Source: JANNSX01 sp963741525
GTDB taxonomy: Bacteria > Pseudomonadota > Alphaproteobacteria > Rhizobiales > Hyphomicrobiaceae
Length of the DNA: 64,000 bases
Reading direction: 5' to 3'
Assembly: GCA_963741525.1 (NCBI GenBank)
Contig: CAVUIW010000028.1
Location: forward strand, 124,001 to 188,000
Shown: positions 49,710 through 58,775 of the stretch, one piece after another
Position numbering within the stretch: position 1 is the first letter of the stretch
Layout of the letters: each line of letters begins with the position of its first letter
Position numbers and translations under genes: made by a program
The notes under the pieces: model-generated
What the model was told of the DNA's origin: nothing
The model's input: the letters and a program-made list of their open reading frames with translations, nothing else
The model's database searches: none

Positions 49710-51218
49710 TCACAGTGCCGCTGTCTTGTGCCGTCCACGCCACCGGGCGGGTCCTGAGGCGTGGACCGAGTTGCCGCGCTGGTCGACCGCGACCGTGACC
49801 GGCATATCGCGAACCTTAAGCTCATGGATCGCTTCCATGCCGAGGTCGGGCCACGCCACGACACGAGCCTGCCGAATGGCCTGCGCCACCAGGAACGCAG
49901 CGCCACCGACAGCCACAAGATAAGCCGCACCATGCCGCGCGATCGTCTCGATGGCTTCCGGTCCTCGCTCGGCCTTGCCAATCATCACGCGCAATCCGGT
50001 GCCCGGAAGAACGGCGCTGAGATACCGGTCCATGCGCGTTGCGGTTGTCGGGCCTGCCGGTCCGATGACCTCATCACGAACGGCGTCGACGGGACCAACA
50101 TAGTAGATGGCCTTCTCGCGCAGATCGACCGGCAGAGCTTCGCCGCGCGCCAGCAGTTCGGTCATCCGGCGGTGTGCCGCGTCGCGCCCGGTGTAGAGCG
50201 TGCCCGAGAGCAACAACGTCTCGCCGACCTGCCATTGCGACACGACGCTGGCATCGAGGCTGTCGAGATCAACTCTGCGCACCGCAAGCCCGGTGTCGTC
50301 CGGCAACTCCGGCCAGTCCGCGAGATCGGGCGGCGTGAACACAGCGGGACCACGACCGTCGAGCCGGAAGTTGACATGCCGTGTTGCTGCGCAATTGGGG
50401 ATCAGGCCGACCGGCAGCGATGCGGCGTGGGCCGGGAATGTTCGAAGCTTCACGTCGAGCACCGCGGTCATTCCACCGAGGCCCTGCGCGCCGATGCCGA
50501 GCGCGTTGACGCGGTTGTAGACATCGACCCGCATGGTTTCTTCGGGGGTCGCTGGCCCACGCCTGATCAGCTCCGTCATGTCGAGCGGCTCGTTCAAGGC
50601 TTCCTTCGCGAGCTGCATCGCCTTGTCGGCCCCGCCGCCGACACCGATGCCGAGGATGCCTGGGGGACACCAGCCGGCCCCCAATTCCGCAACGGTAGCG
50701 ACCACCCAATCGGCAACGCTTTCACCGGGATCGAGCACCGTGAACCGCGCCTTGTTCTCGGAGCCGCCGCCCTTGGCCGAGACATCGACCTCGATGCCGT
50801 CGCCCTCGACGAGCTCCACCGAGACGATGCCGGGCGCGTTGTCGCCGGTGTTGCGGCGGTCGAAGAGCGGGTCGCGGACCATGGAAGCGCGTAGCGGGTT
50901 GTCCGACGCGAGATAGGCATCACGCACCGCATCGTCCACGATCGATTGCAGGCTGCGGCGACTGTCGATCCGCGCCCCCATGCCGACCTTGAGGAAGACA
51001 TTGGCGACACCGGTATCCTGACAAATCGGACGGCGGCCGAAGGCACACATCCGGGAATTCCGCAAAATCTGGGCGATGGCGCTCCGAGCCGGCGCGCTTT
51101 CCTCGCGCCTGTAGGCGGCCGACAGATGACGGATGAAATCCGGTGGATGAAAGTAGCTGATGAATTGCAGCGCATCGGCGATGCTCTGCCGGAGGTCGCT
51201 TTCGGAGATCACGGCCAC
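49710..51218 (-). CDS. Class I fumarate hydratase
   Basis: A 502-residue [4Fe-4S] hydro-lyase interconverting fumarate and malate, or a closely related tartrate-type dehydratase. The alpha domain carries the three cluster cysteines in RRPICQDTGVANVF, GWCPPGILGIGVGGGADKA and LIPNCAATRHVNF. The beta (swivelling) domain occupies the C-terminal third with LLLSGTLYTGRDAAHRRM and PAGPTTATRMDRYLSAVLP, a class I hallmark. The start is GTG. Single gene, convergent with the transporter operon. The oxygen-sensitive class would be an alternative to a class II enzyme elsewhere. Confidence 0.93.
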   Translation of the reverse strand: MAVISESDLRQSIADALQFISYFHPPDFIRHLSAAYRREESAPARSAIAQILRNSRMCAFGRRPICQDTGVANVFLKVGMGARIDSRRSLQSIVDDAVRDAYLASDNPLRASMVRDPLFDRRNTGDNAPGIVSVELVEGDGIEVDVSAKGGGSENKARFTVLDPGESVADWVVATVAELGAGWCPPGILGIGVGGGADKAMQLAKEALNEPLDMTELIRRGPATPEETMRVDVYNRVNALGIGAQGLGGMTAVLDVKLRTFPAHAASLPVGLIPNCAATRHVNFRLDGRGPAVFTPPDLADWPELPDDTGLAVRRVDLDSLDASVVSQWQVGETLLLSGTLYTGRDAAHRRMTELLARGEALPVDLREKAIYYVGPVDAVRDEVIGPAGPTTATRMDRYLSAVLPGTGLRVMIGKAERGPEAIETIARHGAAYLVAVGGAAFLVAQAIRQARVVAWPDLGMEAIHELKVRDMPVTVAVDQRGNSVHASGPARWRGRHKTAAL

Positions 51219-51440
51219 TTGGCGGGCTCCCTTGGTTGCAAGCGATCTCGGTATTGCCCACGGCGCGCGAGATGAGCCTATGCCGCATCGCCACCTCTAT
51301 AGCATTTGCCGGTGCGAAGGCGAAGCTGCGCGCGATCCCTGGATCGATCCGTCTCTGGCGACGGCGGAGATCTGCGTCGTGCGCGGCGAGATGCTCGCGA
51401 AGTGACTTGGCTTTCCTCCACAGAGGCCCGTGCGACAAAC

Positions 51441-51515
51441 CTAGTGGCCCGTCGCGCCAAAATCGCATGCTCGCCGGGCATCCGTCCGATTTTGGCGCGA
51501 CATGAGGGCCACTAG
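51441..51515. repeat. Family 3 array unit A (palindrome)
   Basis: CTAGTGGCCC pairs with GGGCCACTAG at the ends, and TCGCGCCAAAATCG with CGATTTTGGCGCGA inside, so the unit is nearly completely self-complementary. A second copy lies at 51606. Region 51219-51440 before it shows no gene. Confidence 0.75.
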
Positions 51516-51518
51516 CAA

Positions 51519-51605
51519 TATCATGAGCTTCGTGTGGCGTTCATCGCGCCATAGTTGACTCCGACCGTGCAGCGCGACTGGTCAGCTATGGCGCGACGCC
51601 ACACA
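51519..51605. repeat. Family 3 array unit B (palindrome)
   Basis: TGTGGCGTTCATCGCGCCAT pairs with ATGGCGCGACGCCACA around a CTCCGACCGTGCAGCGCGAC loop. A near-identical copy follows the insertion element at 53155, and the left arm matches the palindrome at 6461. Confidence 0.75.
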
Positions 51606-51681
51606 AGTGGCCCGTCGCGCCAAAATCGCATGCTCGCCGGTCGTCCGTCCGATTTTGGCGCGACATGAGGGCCACTAGCAA
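51606..51681. repeat. Family 3 array unit A, second copy, ending in the IS target duplication
   Basis: Same palindrome as 51441-51515 with a few core differences (GCCGGTCGTCCG instead of GCCGGGCATCCG). It ends in CACTAGCAA, the 9-base sequence repeated on the other side of the insertion element. Confidence 0.75.
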
Positions 51682-53145
51682 GGTGGCGTCCCCGGACGTG
51701 GTGTAGCAGCGGAGACAGCGGGGTTTGTCGGCGTGAGGCCGTAGGCCGAGCGGAGAGGAACCCTGCGTGAGCCTTTTCCCCAAGGCGTCCACAGCGGCGC
51801 CGGGTGGGGAAGCTGTCATGGTCCGAATCGAGGTTGGCTCGGGTTGCGAAGTCCAAAACGCAACCAGGAGAGCGAACCATGACGATCGACAGAATGAACC
51901 TGAAGACCCTCATTGAGAAGGGCTCGGACGATGATCTCCTCAGGGAGATGATGGCCTACGTCGCCAACCGCATGATGGAGATGGAGGTCGAGGGCCTGAC
52001 GGGCGCCGCGCACGGCGAGCGCTCGGCGTCTCGCACCAACCATCGCAACGGCTATCGCGAGCGGAGCTGGGAGACGCGCGCCGGGACGGTCGAGCTGGAG
52101 ATCCCCAAGCTTCGCAAAGGCAGCTACTTCCCAGCCTTCCTGGAGCCGCGCCGGGCTTCCGAAAAGGCGCTCACCGCCGTGATCCAGGAAGCCTACGTGC
52201 ACGGCGTCTCGACGCGATCGGTCGATGATCTCGTCAAAGCCATGGGGATGACCGGCATCTCGAAGAGCCAGGTCTCGCGGCTGTGTGAGGAGATCGACGA
52301 GCGCGTGCACGCGTTCCTGTCACGGCCGATCGAAGGCGTCTGGCCGTACTGTGGATCGATGCGACCTATGTGAAGGTCGGCAGGCCGGGAGGATCATCTC
52401 GGTTGCCGTGATAATCGCGTCGGCGTCAACATGGACGGGCGCGCGAGGTGCTCGGCATGGCAGATCGGCCCGTCGGAGGCGAGCCGTTCTGGACGGACTT
52501 CCTGCGCTCGCTGACACGGCGCGGGCTTCGTGGCGTCAAGCTCGTGATCTCGGATGCCATGAGGGCTTGAAGAAAGCGGCGGCGAAGGTACTTCAGTCAA
52601 CCTGGCAGCGCTGCCGCGTTCACTTCATGCGGAACGCGCTGGCGCATGTCGGCAAGAAGCAGCGCGCGATGGTGGCGGCCGCGATCCGCACCGCCTTCAC
52701 GCAGGAGACACAGGAGGCGGCCCGCAAGGAATGGCGCGCGGTGGCCGATCGGCTGCGCGAGCGCTTCCCGAAGCTTGGTGCGTTGATGGACGAGGCCGAG
52801 GACGACGTGCTCGCGCATCTCGCCTTCCCAAAAGAGCATTGGCCGCAGCTGCACTCGACCAATCCGCTCGAACGGCTCAACGGCGAGATCAAGCGGCGTA
52901 CCGACATCGTGGCGATCTTCCCCAACGAGGCGGCGATCGTCCGTCTCGTCGGCGCCATGCTGCTCGAGCAGAACGACGAATGGGCAGCCGCGCGCAGCCG
53001 CTACATGAGCCTGGAAAAGCTCGCTCAGATCGGCGATGATCCACAGGCGAAGCCGCACCGCATCGGGGCGGCCTGAGCAACGGCCCGAGCCAACCTCATG
53101 CTCAGGCCATGATAGCCGCTCTTACACCACGGGCGGGACACGACC
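51682..53145 (+). mobile_element. IS256-family insertion sequence, degenerate
   Basis: A 1,464-base element flanked by direct repeats CACTAGCAA (51673-51681 and 53146-53154), a 9-bp target duplication in the range expected for IS256 members. Its ends are imperfect inverted repeats: GGTGGCGTCC...CGTGGTGTAGCAGCGG at the left and, reversed, GGTCGTGTCCC...CGTGGTGTAAGAGCGG at the right. It carries one Mutator-type transposase gene with several frameshifts. It has inserted between palindromic units A and B of a family 3 array. Confidence 0.82.
51879..53076 (+). pseudogene. IS256-family (Mutator-type) transposase, frameshifted
   Basis: Intact to about base 52350: MTIDRMNLKTLIEKG, the zinc-free N-terminal helices and RTNHRNGYRERSWETRAGTV leading to ISKSQVSRLCEEIDERV. 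Then single-base losses shift the frame at about 52351, 52377, 52414, 52440, 52490 and 52558, with an extra base near 52470. The reassembled product reads WIDATYVKV (first catalytic Asp), EPFWTDFLRSLTRRGL, LVISDAHEGLKKA (second Asp), CRVHFMRNALAHV and LHSTNPLERLNGEIKRRTD (Glu). The DDE residues are thus all recoverable, but no uninterrupted frame remains, so transposition is unlikely unless the breaks are consensus errors. Confidence 0.85.
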
Positions 53146-53154
53146 CACTAGCAA

Positions 53155-53241
53155 TATCATGAGCTTCGTGTGGCGTTCATCGCGCCATAGTTGACTCCGA
53201 CCGTGCAGCGCGACTGGTCAACTATGGCGCGACGCCACACA
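53155..53241. repeat. Family 3 array unit B, copy beyond the insertion element
   Basis: Matches 51519-51605 with one visible change (TCAACTATGG instead of TCAGCTATGG, which restores perfect pairing). Shows that the array read A-B-A-B before the element inserted. Confidence 0.75.
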
Positions 53242-53457
53242 AGCCCCCTTCACACGCTCCGATCCCGAGGCCATGATGGCATTCCATCCTCGGGGGCCAT
53301 TACTTGTCCGGCATCCCCACTCACAAATCCACACGAATCAGGATCGATGTGAGGCTGTTTCTCTGACGGCCATAGCCTCAAGGTCAGACATACCGATGTC
53401 CTCAGCGCCCAGTGCCGATCGAATACGGAAACTCAATTTGGGCCTCATGGGTTCCGC

Positions 53458-54786
53458 ATGAGCGAGCATCGCGCGCGCCGGATACCGGCCGACCTCAGAG
53501 GCTCGGGCTGGTACGAGGTCCTCGACCCACCCGGCCCGGCGAGCGAGCTTGCCGAAGCGCGCACGGCCGACTGGATCATCGTCGGCGCGGGATTTGCCGG
53601 CCTCTCCGCGGCGCGGCGGCTGACGAAGCGCCGCCCGGGCGACAAGATTGCCCTGATCGATGCGCAACGCGTCGGTTGGGGTGCATCAGGGCGCAACTCC
53701 GGCTTCATGATCGACCTGCCGCATGACATCTCGAGCGAAGCCTATGGCGGCGCCCGCGAGCACAACTTTGCCGAGATCAGACTCAACCGGGCGGCGATCG
53801 CCTTCGCCCGCGAGGCCGCGGACGAGATCGGATTGCCGAAGAACGTGTTCGATCCGTGCGGCAAGTACCACGGCGCCACCGACGGCCACGGCATCGAGGC
53901 GTTGCGCACGTTCGAGAAACATCTGTCGTCGCTCGGCGAGCCTTACCAGACGCTCAACTCCGCCGATATGAAGCGCATTACCGGCACCGATTACTATGCC
54001 GGCGGTAGCCACATGCCGGGCACGGTGATCATCCAGCCGGCGGCCTATGTGCGTGCGCTCGCGGGAAATCTCGGACCCAATGTTACGATCTACGAGAACT
54101 CGCCGGTGCTCCGCTTCGAGACCGGCCGGGAACACACGGTTCACACGCCCAAGGGGAAGGTCACCGCACCCCGGCTGATCCTCACCGTCAACGGCCATAT
54201 CGAGAGCTTCGGCTTCTTCGAGCGGCGCCTCATGCATGTGTTCCTCTACGGCAGCATGACGCGGCGGCTCACGTCATCGGAGGTCCGCAAGCTCGGTGGC
54301 GAGCCGGCCTGGGCACTTATCCCGGCGGACCCGCGCGGCTCGACGGTCCGTCGCCTGCACGAAGATCGAATTCTGGTGCGGAACTCGGCCACCTACAATC
54401 CGGACATGAGCCCAGCGGCGCACGACATCGAGCGTCTCGGACGCAATCACGACGCCTCCTTCCGCGCGCGTTTTCCCATGCTGCCCGGCGTGACCATGGA
54501 GCATCGCTGGAGTGGCCACCTGTGCCTCTCGCTCAACCATGTGCCCGTCTTCGGTGAAATCGCCGAGCGGATCTACTCCGCCTGCTGCTGCAACGGCCTC
54601 GGCATCGCCAAGGGCACGCTGGGCGGCATGGCGGTCGCGGATCTTGCAACGGGTGCCGGCGGCCCGCATGTCGACGCGCTGCTCGCGCTGCCCAAGCCAA
54701 AGCGCCTCTATCCCGAGCCCTTCATGACGCTCGGCGCCAGGGCGAGAATCTGGTGGATGCAGCGGCAGGCGGGGAAAGACAAGTGA
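53458..54786 (+). CDS. FAD-dependent amine oxidase (DadA/PuuB family)
   Basis: A 442-residue flavoprotein of the D-amino-acid dehydrogenase/gamma-glutamylputrescine oxidase family. The FAD site WIIVGAGFAGLSAARRLTK is near residue 40, followed by DAQRVGWGASGRNSGFM, a context typical of PuuB-like and sarcosine-oxidase-like enzymes. The C-terminal GHLCLSLNHVPVFGEI and NGLGIAKGTLGG segments complete the flavin pocket. It is followed after 19 bases by the MttB-like methyltransferase gene in the same direction. A role in oxidising an N-methylated amino acid produced by that enzyme is inferred. Confidence 0.87.
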   Translation: MSEHRARRIPADLRGSGWYEVLDPPGPASELAEARTADWIIVGAGFAGLSAARRLTKRRPGDKIALIDAQRVGWGASGRNSGFMIDLPHDISSEAYGGAREHNFAEIRLNRAAIAFAREAADEIGLPKNVFDPCGKYHGATDGHGIEALRTFEKHLSSLGEPYQTLNSADMKRITGTDYYAGGSHMPGTVIIQPAAYVRALAGNLGPNVTIYENSPVLRFETGREHTVHTPKGKVTAPRLILTVNGHIESFGFFERRLMHVFLYGSMTRRLTSSEVRKLGGEPAWALIPADPRGSTVRRLHEDRILVRNSATYNPDMSPAAHDIERLGRNHDASFRARFPMLPGVTMEHRWSGHLCLSLNHVPVFGEIAERIYSACCCNGLGIAKGTLGGMAVADLATGAGGPHVDALLALPKPKRLYPEPFMTLGARARIWWMQRQAGKDK

Positions 54787-54805
54787 CCTCGAAAGGCAAC
54801 CATCC

Positions 54806-56377
54806 ATGACGGCCTTCTCTCCTCCTGGTCCGCCACCTGGCACCTCACGCCGTGGCGGACGCGAGACCCGGCGCGAGATCAGGTCCGATCGCCGGACGCG
54901 GATGCTGCCCGCCTTGAAGCGCAATCTACCGCTCGTCGAGCCGATGACACCCGAGCAGGTCGAGAAGATCGATCGCGCCTCGATGGATATCCTGGAAGAA
55001 GTCGGCGTCGTCTTCCGCGACCCTATCGCCATCGAGGATTGGCGCCGGGCGGGCGCTGACATTCGCGATACCTGGCGCGTCCACCTCGACCGCGGCCTCG
55101 TGCGCGAGCTGATCGCGTCCATCCCGTCGAGCTTCACCTATCACGCGCGCAACCCGGAGAACAATCTGCCCTTCGGTCATGACAGCGTGATATTCGTGCC
55201 GATGACGGGCGCGCCATACTTGCGCGATCTCGACGACAAGCGCCGCAATCCGACGCTCGCGGACCTCGGGACCTTCCACAAGCTCTCGCATATGAGCCCG
55301 GCGCTGCATTCGACCGCCCATCACATCGTCGAACCAATGGATTGCGTGGTGGCGCACCGGCACTTGCGCATCACCTATTCTTCGATGAAGTACTCGGACA
55401 AGACATTCATGGGCATGACGACCTCGCCCAGGAACGCCGAGGACGTCTTGGAGATGTGCGCCATCCTGTTCGGCGCGGAGTTCATGGAGACGCATGCCGT
55501 CGTCACCGGAAATTGCAACGGCAATTCGCCGCTCGTCTGGGACGAGGTGATGCTGGGGGCCATGCGTGCCTTCTGCAAGCGCAACCAGCCGATCCTGTGC
55601 TCGCCCTTCGTGCTCGGCGGCGCCAATACGCCGGCCTCGACCGCGCCTGCCGTGGCCCAGCTCAACGCGGAGGCCCTGTCGGCATTGGCCTACACGCAGG
55701 TGGTGCGCAAAGGATGCCCGGCGATCTACGGGCACTATTTGTCGACGGTGTCGATGGCGTCGGGCGCGCCGATGGCCGGCACGCCGGAAATCTCGCTCAT
55801 GAATTTCATGATCGGGCAGATGGCGCGCCACTACAATGTGCCATGGCGCACCTCAAACACGCTCGGCGGCTCGAAACTTCTCGATGCCCAGGCGGGCTAT
55901 GAAAGCGCCTCGACGATGATGGCCGTGCTATTGGCCGGCGCCAACTATCTCTGGCACTCGGCCGGCTGGAACGAGGGTGGCCTGCACTGTTCCATTGCCA
56001 AATTCGTGGTCGATGCCGAGCAGTGCGCCATGGGCTATCGCATGGCCGAAGGCATCCGCTGGGACGATTTCGACGAGGCGCTCGCCGCCGTGCGCGACAT
56101 CGGCCCCGGCGGCCATTATCTCGGCCACCCGCATACGCAGGCGAATTTCCAGCGCGCCTTCTTCATGCCGAAACTGCTCGACAACAACTCCTTCGAGCAG
56201 TGGATCGCCGACGGCGCCAAGGATACGACGGCGCGGGCCCTCATCGAAGCCCGCAAGATCCTCGATGCTTACGAGGAGCCGAAGCTCGAGGAAGCCACCG
56301 GCGAGGCGCTTCGCGACTACATTGCGCGTCGCGAGCGCGAGATTCCGGCCGTCGATGCGTTGAACAACGAGTTTTAG
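54806..56377 (+). CDS. Trimethylamine methyltransferase (MttB) family protein, non-pyrrolysine type
   Basis: A 523-residue TIM-barrel methyltransferase of the MttB superfamily (COG5598). Visible family segments include MDILEEVGVVFRDPIA, PEISLMNFMIGQMARHYNVP and ANYLWHSAGWNEGGLHCS. The frame is uninterrupted, with no in-frame amber codon, so it belongs to the large non-pyrrolysine branch (glycine-betaine, proline-betaine or carnitine demethylases) rather than true trimethylamine:corrinoid methyltransferase. The N-terminus (residues 1-32) is Arg/Pro-rich and may be over-extended; ATG codons also occur further in. Corrinoid protein genes are not in the window, so the methyl acceptor is unknown. 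Confidence 0.88.
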   Translation: MTAFSPPGPPPGTSRRGGRETRREIRSDRRTRMLPALKRNLPLVEPMTPEQVEKIDRASMDILEEVGVVFRDPIAIEDWRRAGADIRDTWRVHLDRGLVRELIASIPSSFTYHARNPENNLPFGHDSVIFVPMTGAPYLRDLDDKRRNPTLADLGTFHKLSHMSPALHSTAHHIVEPMDCVVAHRHLRITYSSMKYSDKTFMGMTTSPRNAEDVLEMCAILFGAEFMETHAVVTGNCNGNSPLVWDEVMLGAMRAFCKRNQPILCSPFVLGGANTPASTAPAVAQLNAEALSALAYTQVVRKGCPAIYGHYLSTVSMASGAPMAGTPEISLMNFMIGQMARHYNVPWRTSNTLGGSKLLDAQAGYESASTMMAVLLAGANYLWHSAGWNEGGLHCSIAKFVVDAEQCAMGYRMAEGIRWDDFDEALAAVRDIGPGGHYLGHPHTQANFQRAFFMPKLLDNNSFEQWIADGAKDTTARALIEARKILDAYEEPKLEEATGEALRDYIARREREIPAVDALNNEF

Positions 56378-56481
56378 GCCGAGACTTACAGCTTCCGCTT
56401 GCGATAACCTCCGACGTGGATACGACCGGGCGGTTGCGGGCACAGATGCGCGCCGCGCGATAAGGGGGGCGAGCCCTGGCT

Positions 56482-57466
56482 ATGCGTGCTATCATTCTCA
56501 ACCAGCCTGGAAGCGCCGGCGAGACCATGGTCATCGGCGATGCGCTCGAGCCGGTCGCCGGTCCAGGTGAGGCGCAGGTGCGCGTGGCCTATGGTGGCCT
56601 CAACTTCGCCGATACGATGATGCGGCGGGGCGTCTATCCGCACCCCAAGGGTTATCCGCTGGTGGCGGGGATAGAACTCTCGGGAGAGGTCGCGGCGATC
56701 GGCCCTGGCGTCACGTCGGTTTCGGTCGGCGATCGGGTTGCCGGCTTCTCGGAGAATGCCGGTGCGTTCGCCGAGTTTTGTGCTGTGCCGGCAGAGTCTC
56801 TTCTTCGCATCCCCGAGGCGATCGGCCTCGACCAGGCCGCTGCCTTTTTCGTTCAGGCGCTGACGGCCTGGCACCTGCTCCACACGGTCAGCCGCACCAA
56901 CACAGGTGACGTCCTGCTTGTGCACGCCATCGGCGGCGGCGTCGGCCTCTATCTGACACAGCTCGGCGTTGCCGCCGGTGCGACCGTCATCGGCACGGTT
57001 GGCACGGCCGGCAAGGAGAAGCGAGCGCTCGAGTTCGGCGCCCGTCGCGTCGTCAACCGGAACGAGGAGGATTTCGGCGCGGTCGTGCTGGAGCTTACGG
57101 GTGGCAAAGGCGTTGACAAGATCATCGATTCGACCGGCGGCGGCATCCTCGATCGCAGCTTCGATTGTATTCGCAATCTCGGTCATGTCGTGAGCTACGG
57201 AGAAGCAGAGGCGAAGCCCTTTCCCAATCTGTGGGAGCGGCTCGTGCGCCGCTCGCTCACCTTCACGCGCCTCCATATCGGCCATATCGGTGCGCGCTCG
57301 CCGGCCTGGCAGGAGGGCGCGCGCCAGGTCGTCGAGGCGATCGCAACAGGCCACCTCAAAGTCCCGATCGAAGGCGTATATACCCTCGATCGGGTGCATG
57401 AGATGTTCCAGCGCCTCGAGTTCGCGTACGGTCTCAGGCAAGCTCCTGCTGAAGGTCGGCGGATGA
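56482..57466 (+). CDS. NADPH:quinone reductase (zinc-free MDR family), 3' frameshift
   Basis: A medium-chain dehydrogenase without zinc ligands. The N-terminal domain begins MRAIILNQPGSAGETMVIG, the substrate channel LNFADTMMRRGVYP is near residue 40, and the nucleotide fold VLLVHAIGGGVGLYLTQLG near residue 148. The open frame itself runs on to 57819, across the convergent gene, which is not credible. An extra T at 57421/57422 (CTCGAGTTCGCG instead of CTCGAGTCGCG) explains this: without it the end reads SRTVSGKLLLKVGG and stops at 57464-57466, the normal family C-terminus. Functional status depends on whether that base is real. Confidence 0.82.
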
Positions 57467-57518
57467 CGGTGGGGCGCTGCCAAAGCCGCACGCCAGCGTC
57501 GGCCGTCCGCGCCGCGAC

Positions 57519-58532
57519 TCACGTCGAGATCATCTTCTTCTCGATGCCGACGCCCGCGGCAATCGCCCGTTCATACTCGAGCGGCACCGTCGCGGAGTCC
57601 TGCAGCGCGATGCCGGTCGAATCGAAAATCGTGATCTCGGAGTCCGACGTGCGGCCCGGCTTCTTGCCCGTGATCACCTCGCCGATCTCTCCCGCGATGT
57701 CGGCTTCCGTGATGAGGCCCTGGCTGAGCGGCACATTGATCTCGCCGTCGTTCCGGCATTGCCGGATGTCGTCGACGAAGATGCGCGCGCCCTGGAGCAG
57801 CTGGCCTTCCAGCTCCTGATCGCCCTTCTTGTCGGCGCCGACGGCTGCGATGTGCGTGCCGGGCGCAATCCAATCGGCCATGACGATTGGCGCGCGGGCG
57901 GGCGTCACGGTCACCACGACATCGGCCCCGCGCACGACCTCCTCCAGATTGGTCGAGGTCCTGATCTTGAAGGTCGAATATTTGGGCTGCTGCTCCTTGA
58001 CGAAGCTGTCGAGCGTCGCCTGGCTGCGGCTCCACAGGCGGACATCCGTCCAGGGGAACACCTCGTTGCAGGTGGCGAGCGTCCCCTCGGCCATGTGGCC
58101 GGCGCCGACGATCGCGAGCACCCGCGAGTTCTTTCGCGCCATCCACTTGGCCGAGACGGCCGCCGCCGCACCCGTGCGCATCACCGTGTGATAGCTGCCG
58201 TCGACGATGGCCAGCGGAAAGCCCGTTTCCGGCTCGGTGTAGATGAGGATCGAGAACACCGTCGGGAGGTTGTATCGCTCCCGATTGCGCTCCCGGATCG
58301 ATACCCATTTGCAAGCCGCCGCATGCGGTTCCTCGATATAGGACGGCATGGCCTCCCATTCGCCCGGGAAGCGGTCGAGCACGATGTGGCCCTTGGGGTC
58401 CATGTAGTAGCGGCCCTCGCCATGCATGCGATAAGCCTGCTCGACGCAGGCGTTGTACTCGTGCGGCTTTAAAAGACCGATCATCTCGCTGCGCCCCAGG
58501 ATGAGCGTCTTGCGATTGGCCCAGTTCTCCAT
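57519..58532 (-). CDS. Ornithine cyclodeaminase/mu-crystallin family protein
   Basis: A 337-residue NAD(P)-binding protein. The family features are the N-terminal TLILGRSEMIGLLKPHEYNACV, the substrate lysine region HAAACKWVSIRERN, the Rossmann motif LAIVGAGHMAEGTLATC near residue 140, and the C-terminal ITGKKPGRTSDSEITIFDSTG signature. The ATG at 58532 follows GGGAGGA and is preferred over 58589. Members include ornithine cyclodeaminase, alanine dehydrogenase and ketimine reductase. Divergent from the polyamine-type transporter genes, convergent with the quinone reductase. Within this betaine or amine region a ketimine or imino-acid reductase is as likely as ornithine cyclodeaminase. Confidence 0.88.
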   Translation of the reverse strand: MENWANRKTLILGRSEMIGLLKPHEYNACVEQAYRMHGEGRYYMDPKGHIVLDRFPGEWEAMPSYIEEPHAAACKWVSIRERNRERYNLPTVFSILIYTEPETGFPLAIVDGSYHTVMRTGAAAAVSAKWMARKNSRVLAIVGAGHMAEGTLATCNEVFPWTDVRLWSRSQATLDSFVKEQQPKYSTFKIRTSTNLEEVVRGADVVVTVTPARAPIVMADWIAPGTHIAAVGADKKGDQELEGQLLQGARIFVDDIRQCRNDGEINVPLSQGLITEADIAGEIGEVITGKKPGRTSDSEITIFDSTGIALQDSATVPLEYERAIAAGVGIEKKMIST

Positions 58533-58775
58533 CGTGTCCTCCCTCGGCTGATCCGCCCAACAGGCATAGCTGCCGTCCTGCGTTGGCATCTTTGGCCGGG
58601 CAGGACACTAGCATATGCTTCCGCTCCAAGTTGGTCGTTGACAGCGGAGCGGGCGTTCCCTCTAGTCAAGGCTATCAGGCAAATAGGGCTCTGGCGTCGG
58701 GTCCCGACGGTCACGGGGAGAAGAAATCAGACGCCAGAAAGACAGATGAGAACATTATCCAAGGGAGTGAACGAA

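Noticed and set aside
51441..51681. CRISPR-like repetition
   Set aside because: The units are long palindromes of two alternating kinds directly abutting each other; there are no unique spacers of constant length and no cas genes.
54806..56377. Pyrrolysine-containing trimethylamine methyltransferase
   Set aside because: The frame has no internal TAG, so the in-frame amber pyrrolysine codon of true MttB is absent.
57467..57819. C-terminal extension of the quinone reductase frame to 445 aa
   Set aside because: It is antisense to the ornithine-cyclodeaminase homologue and arises from a one-base insertion.
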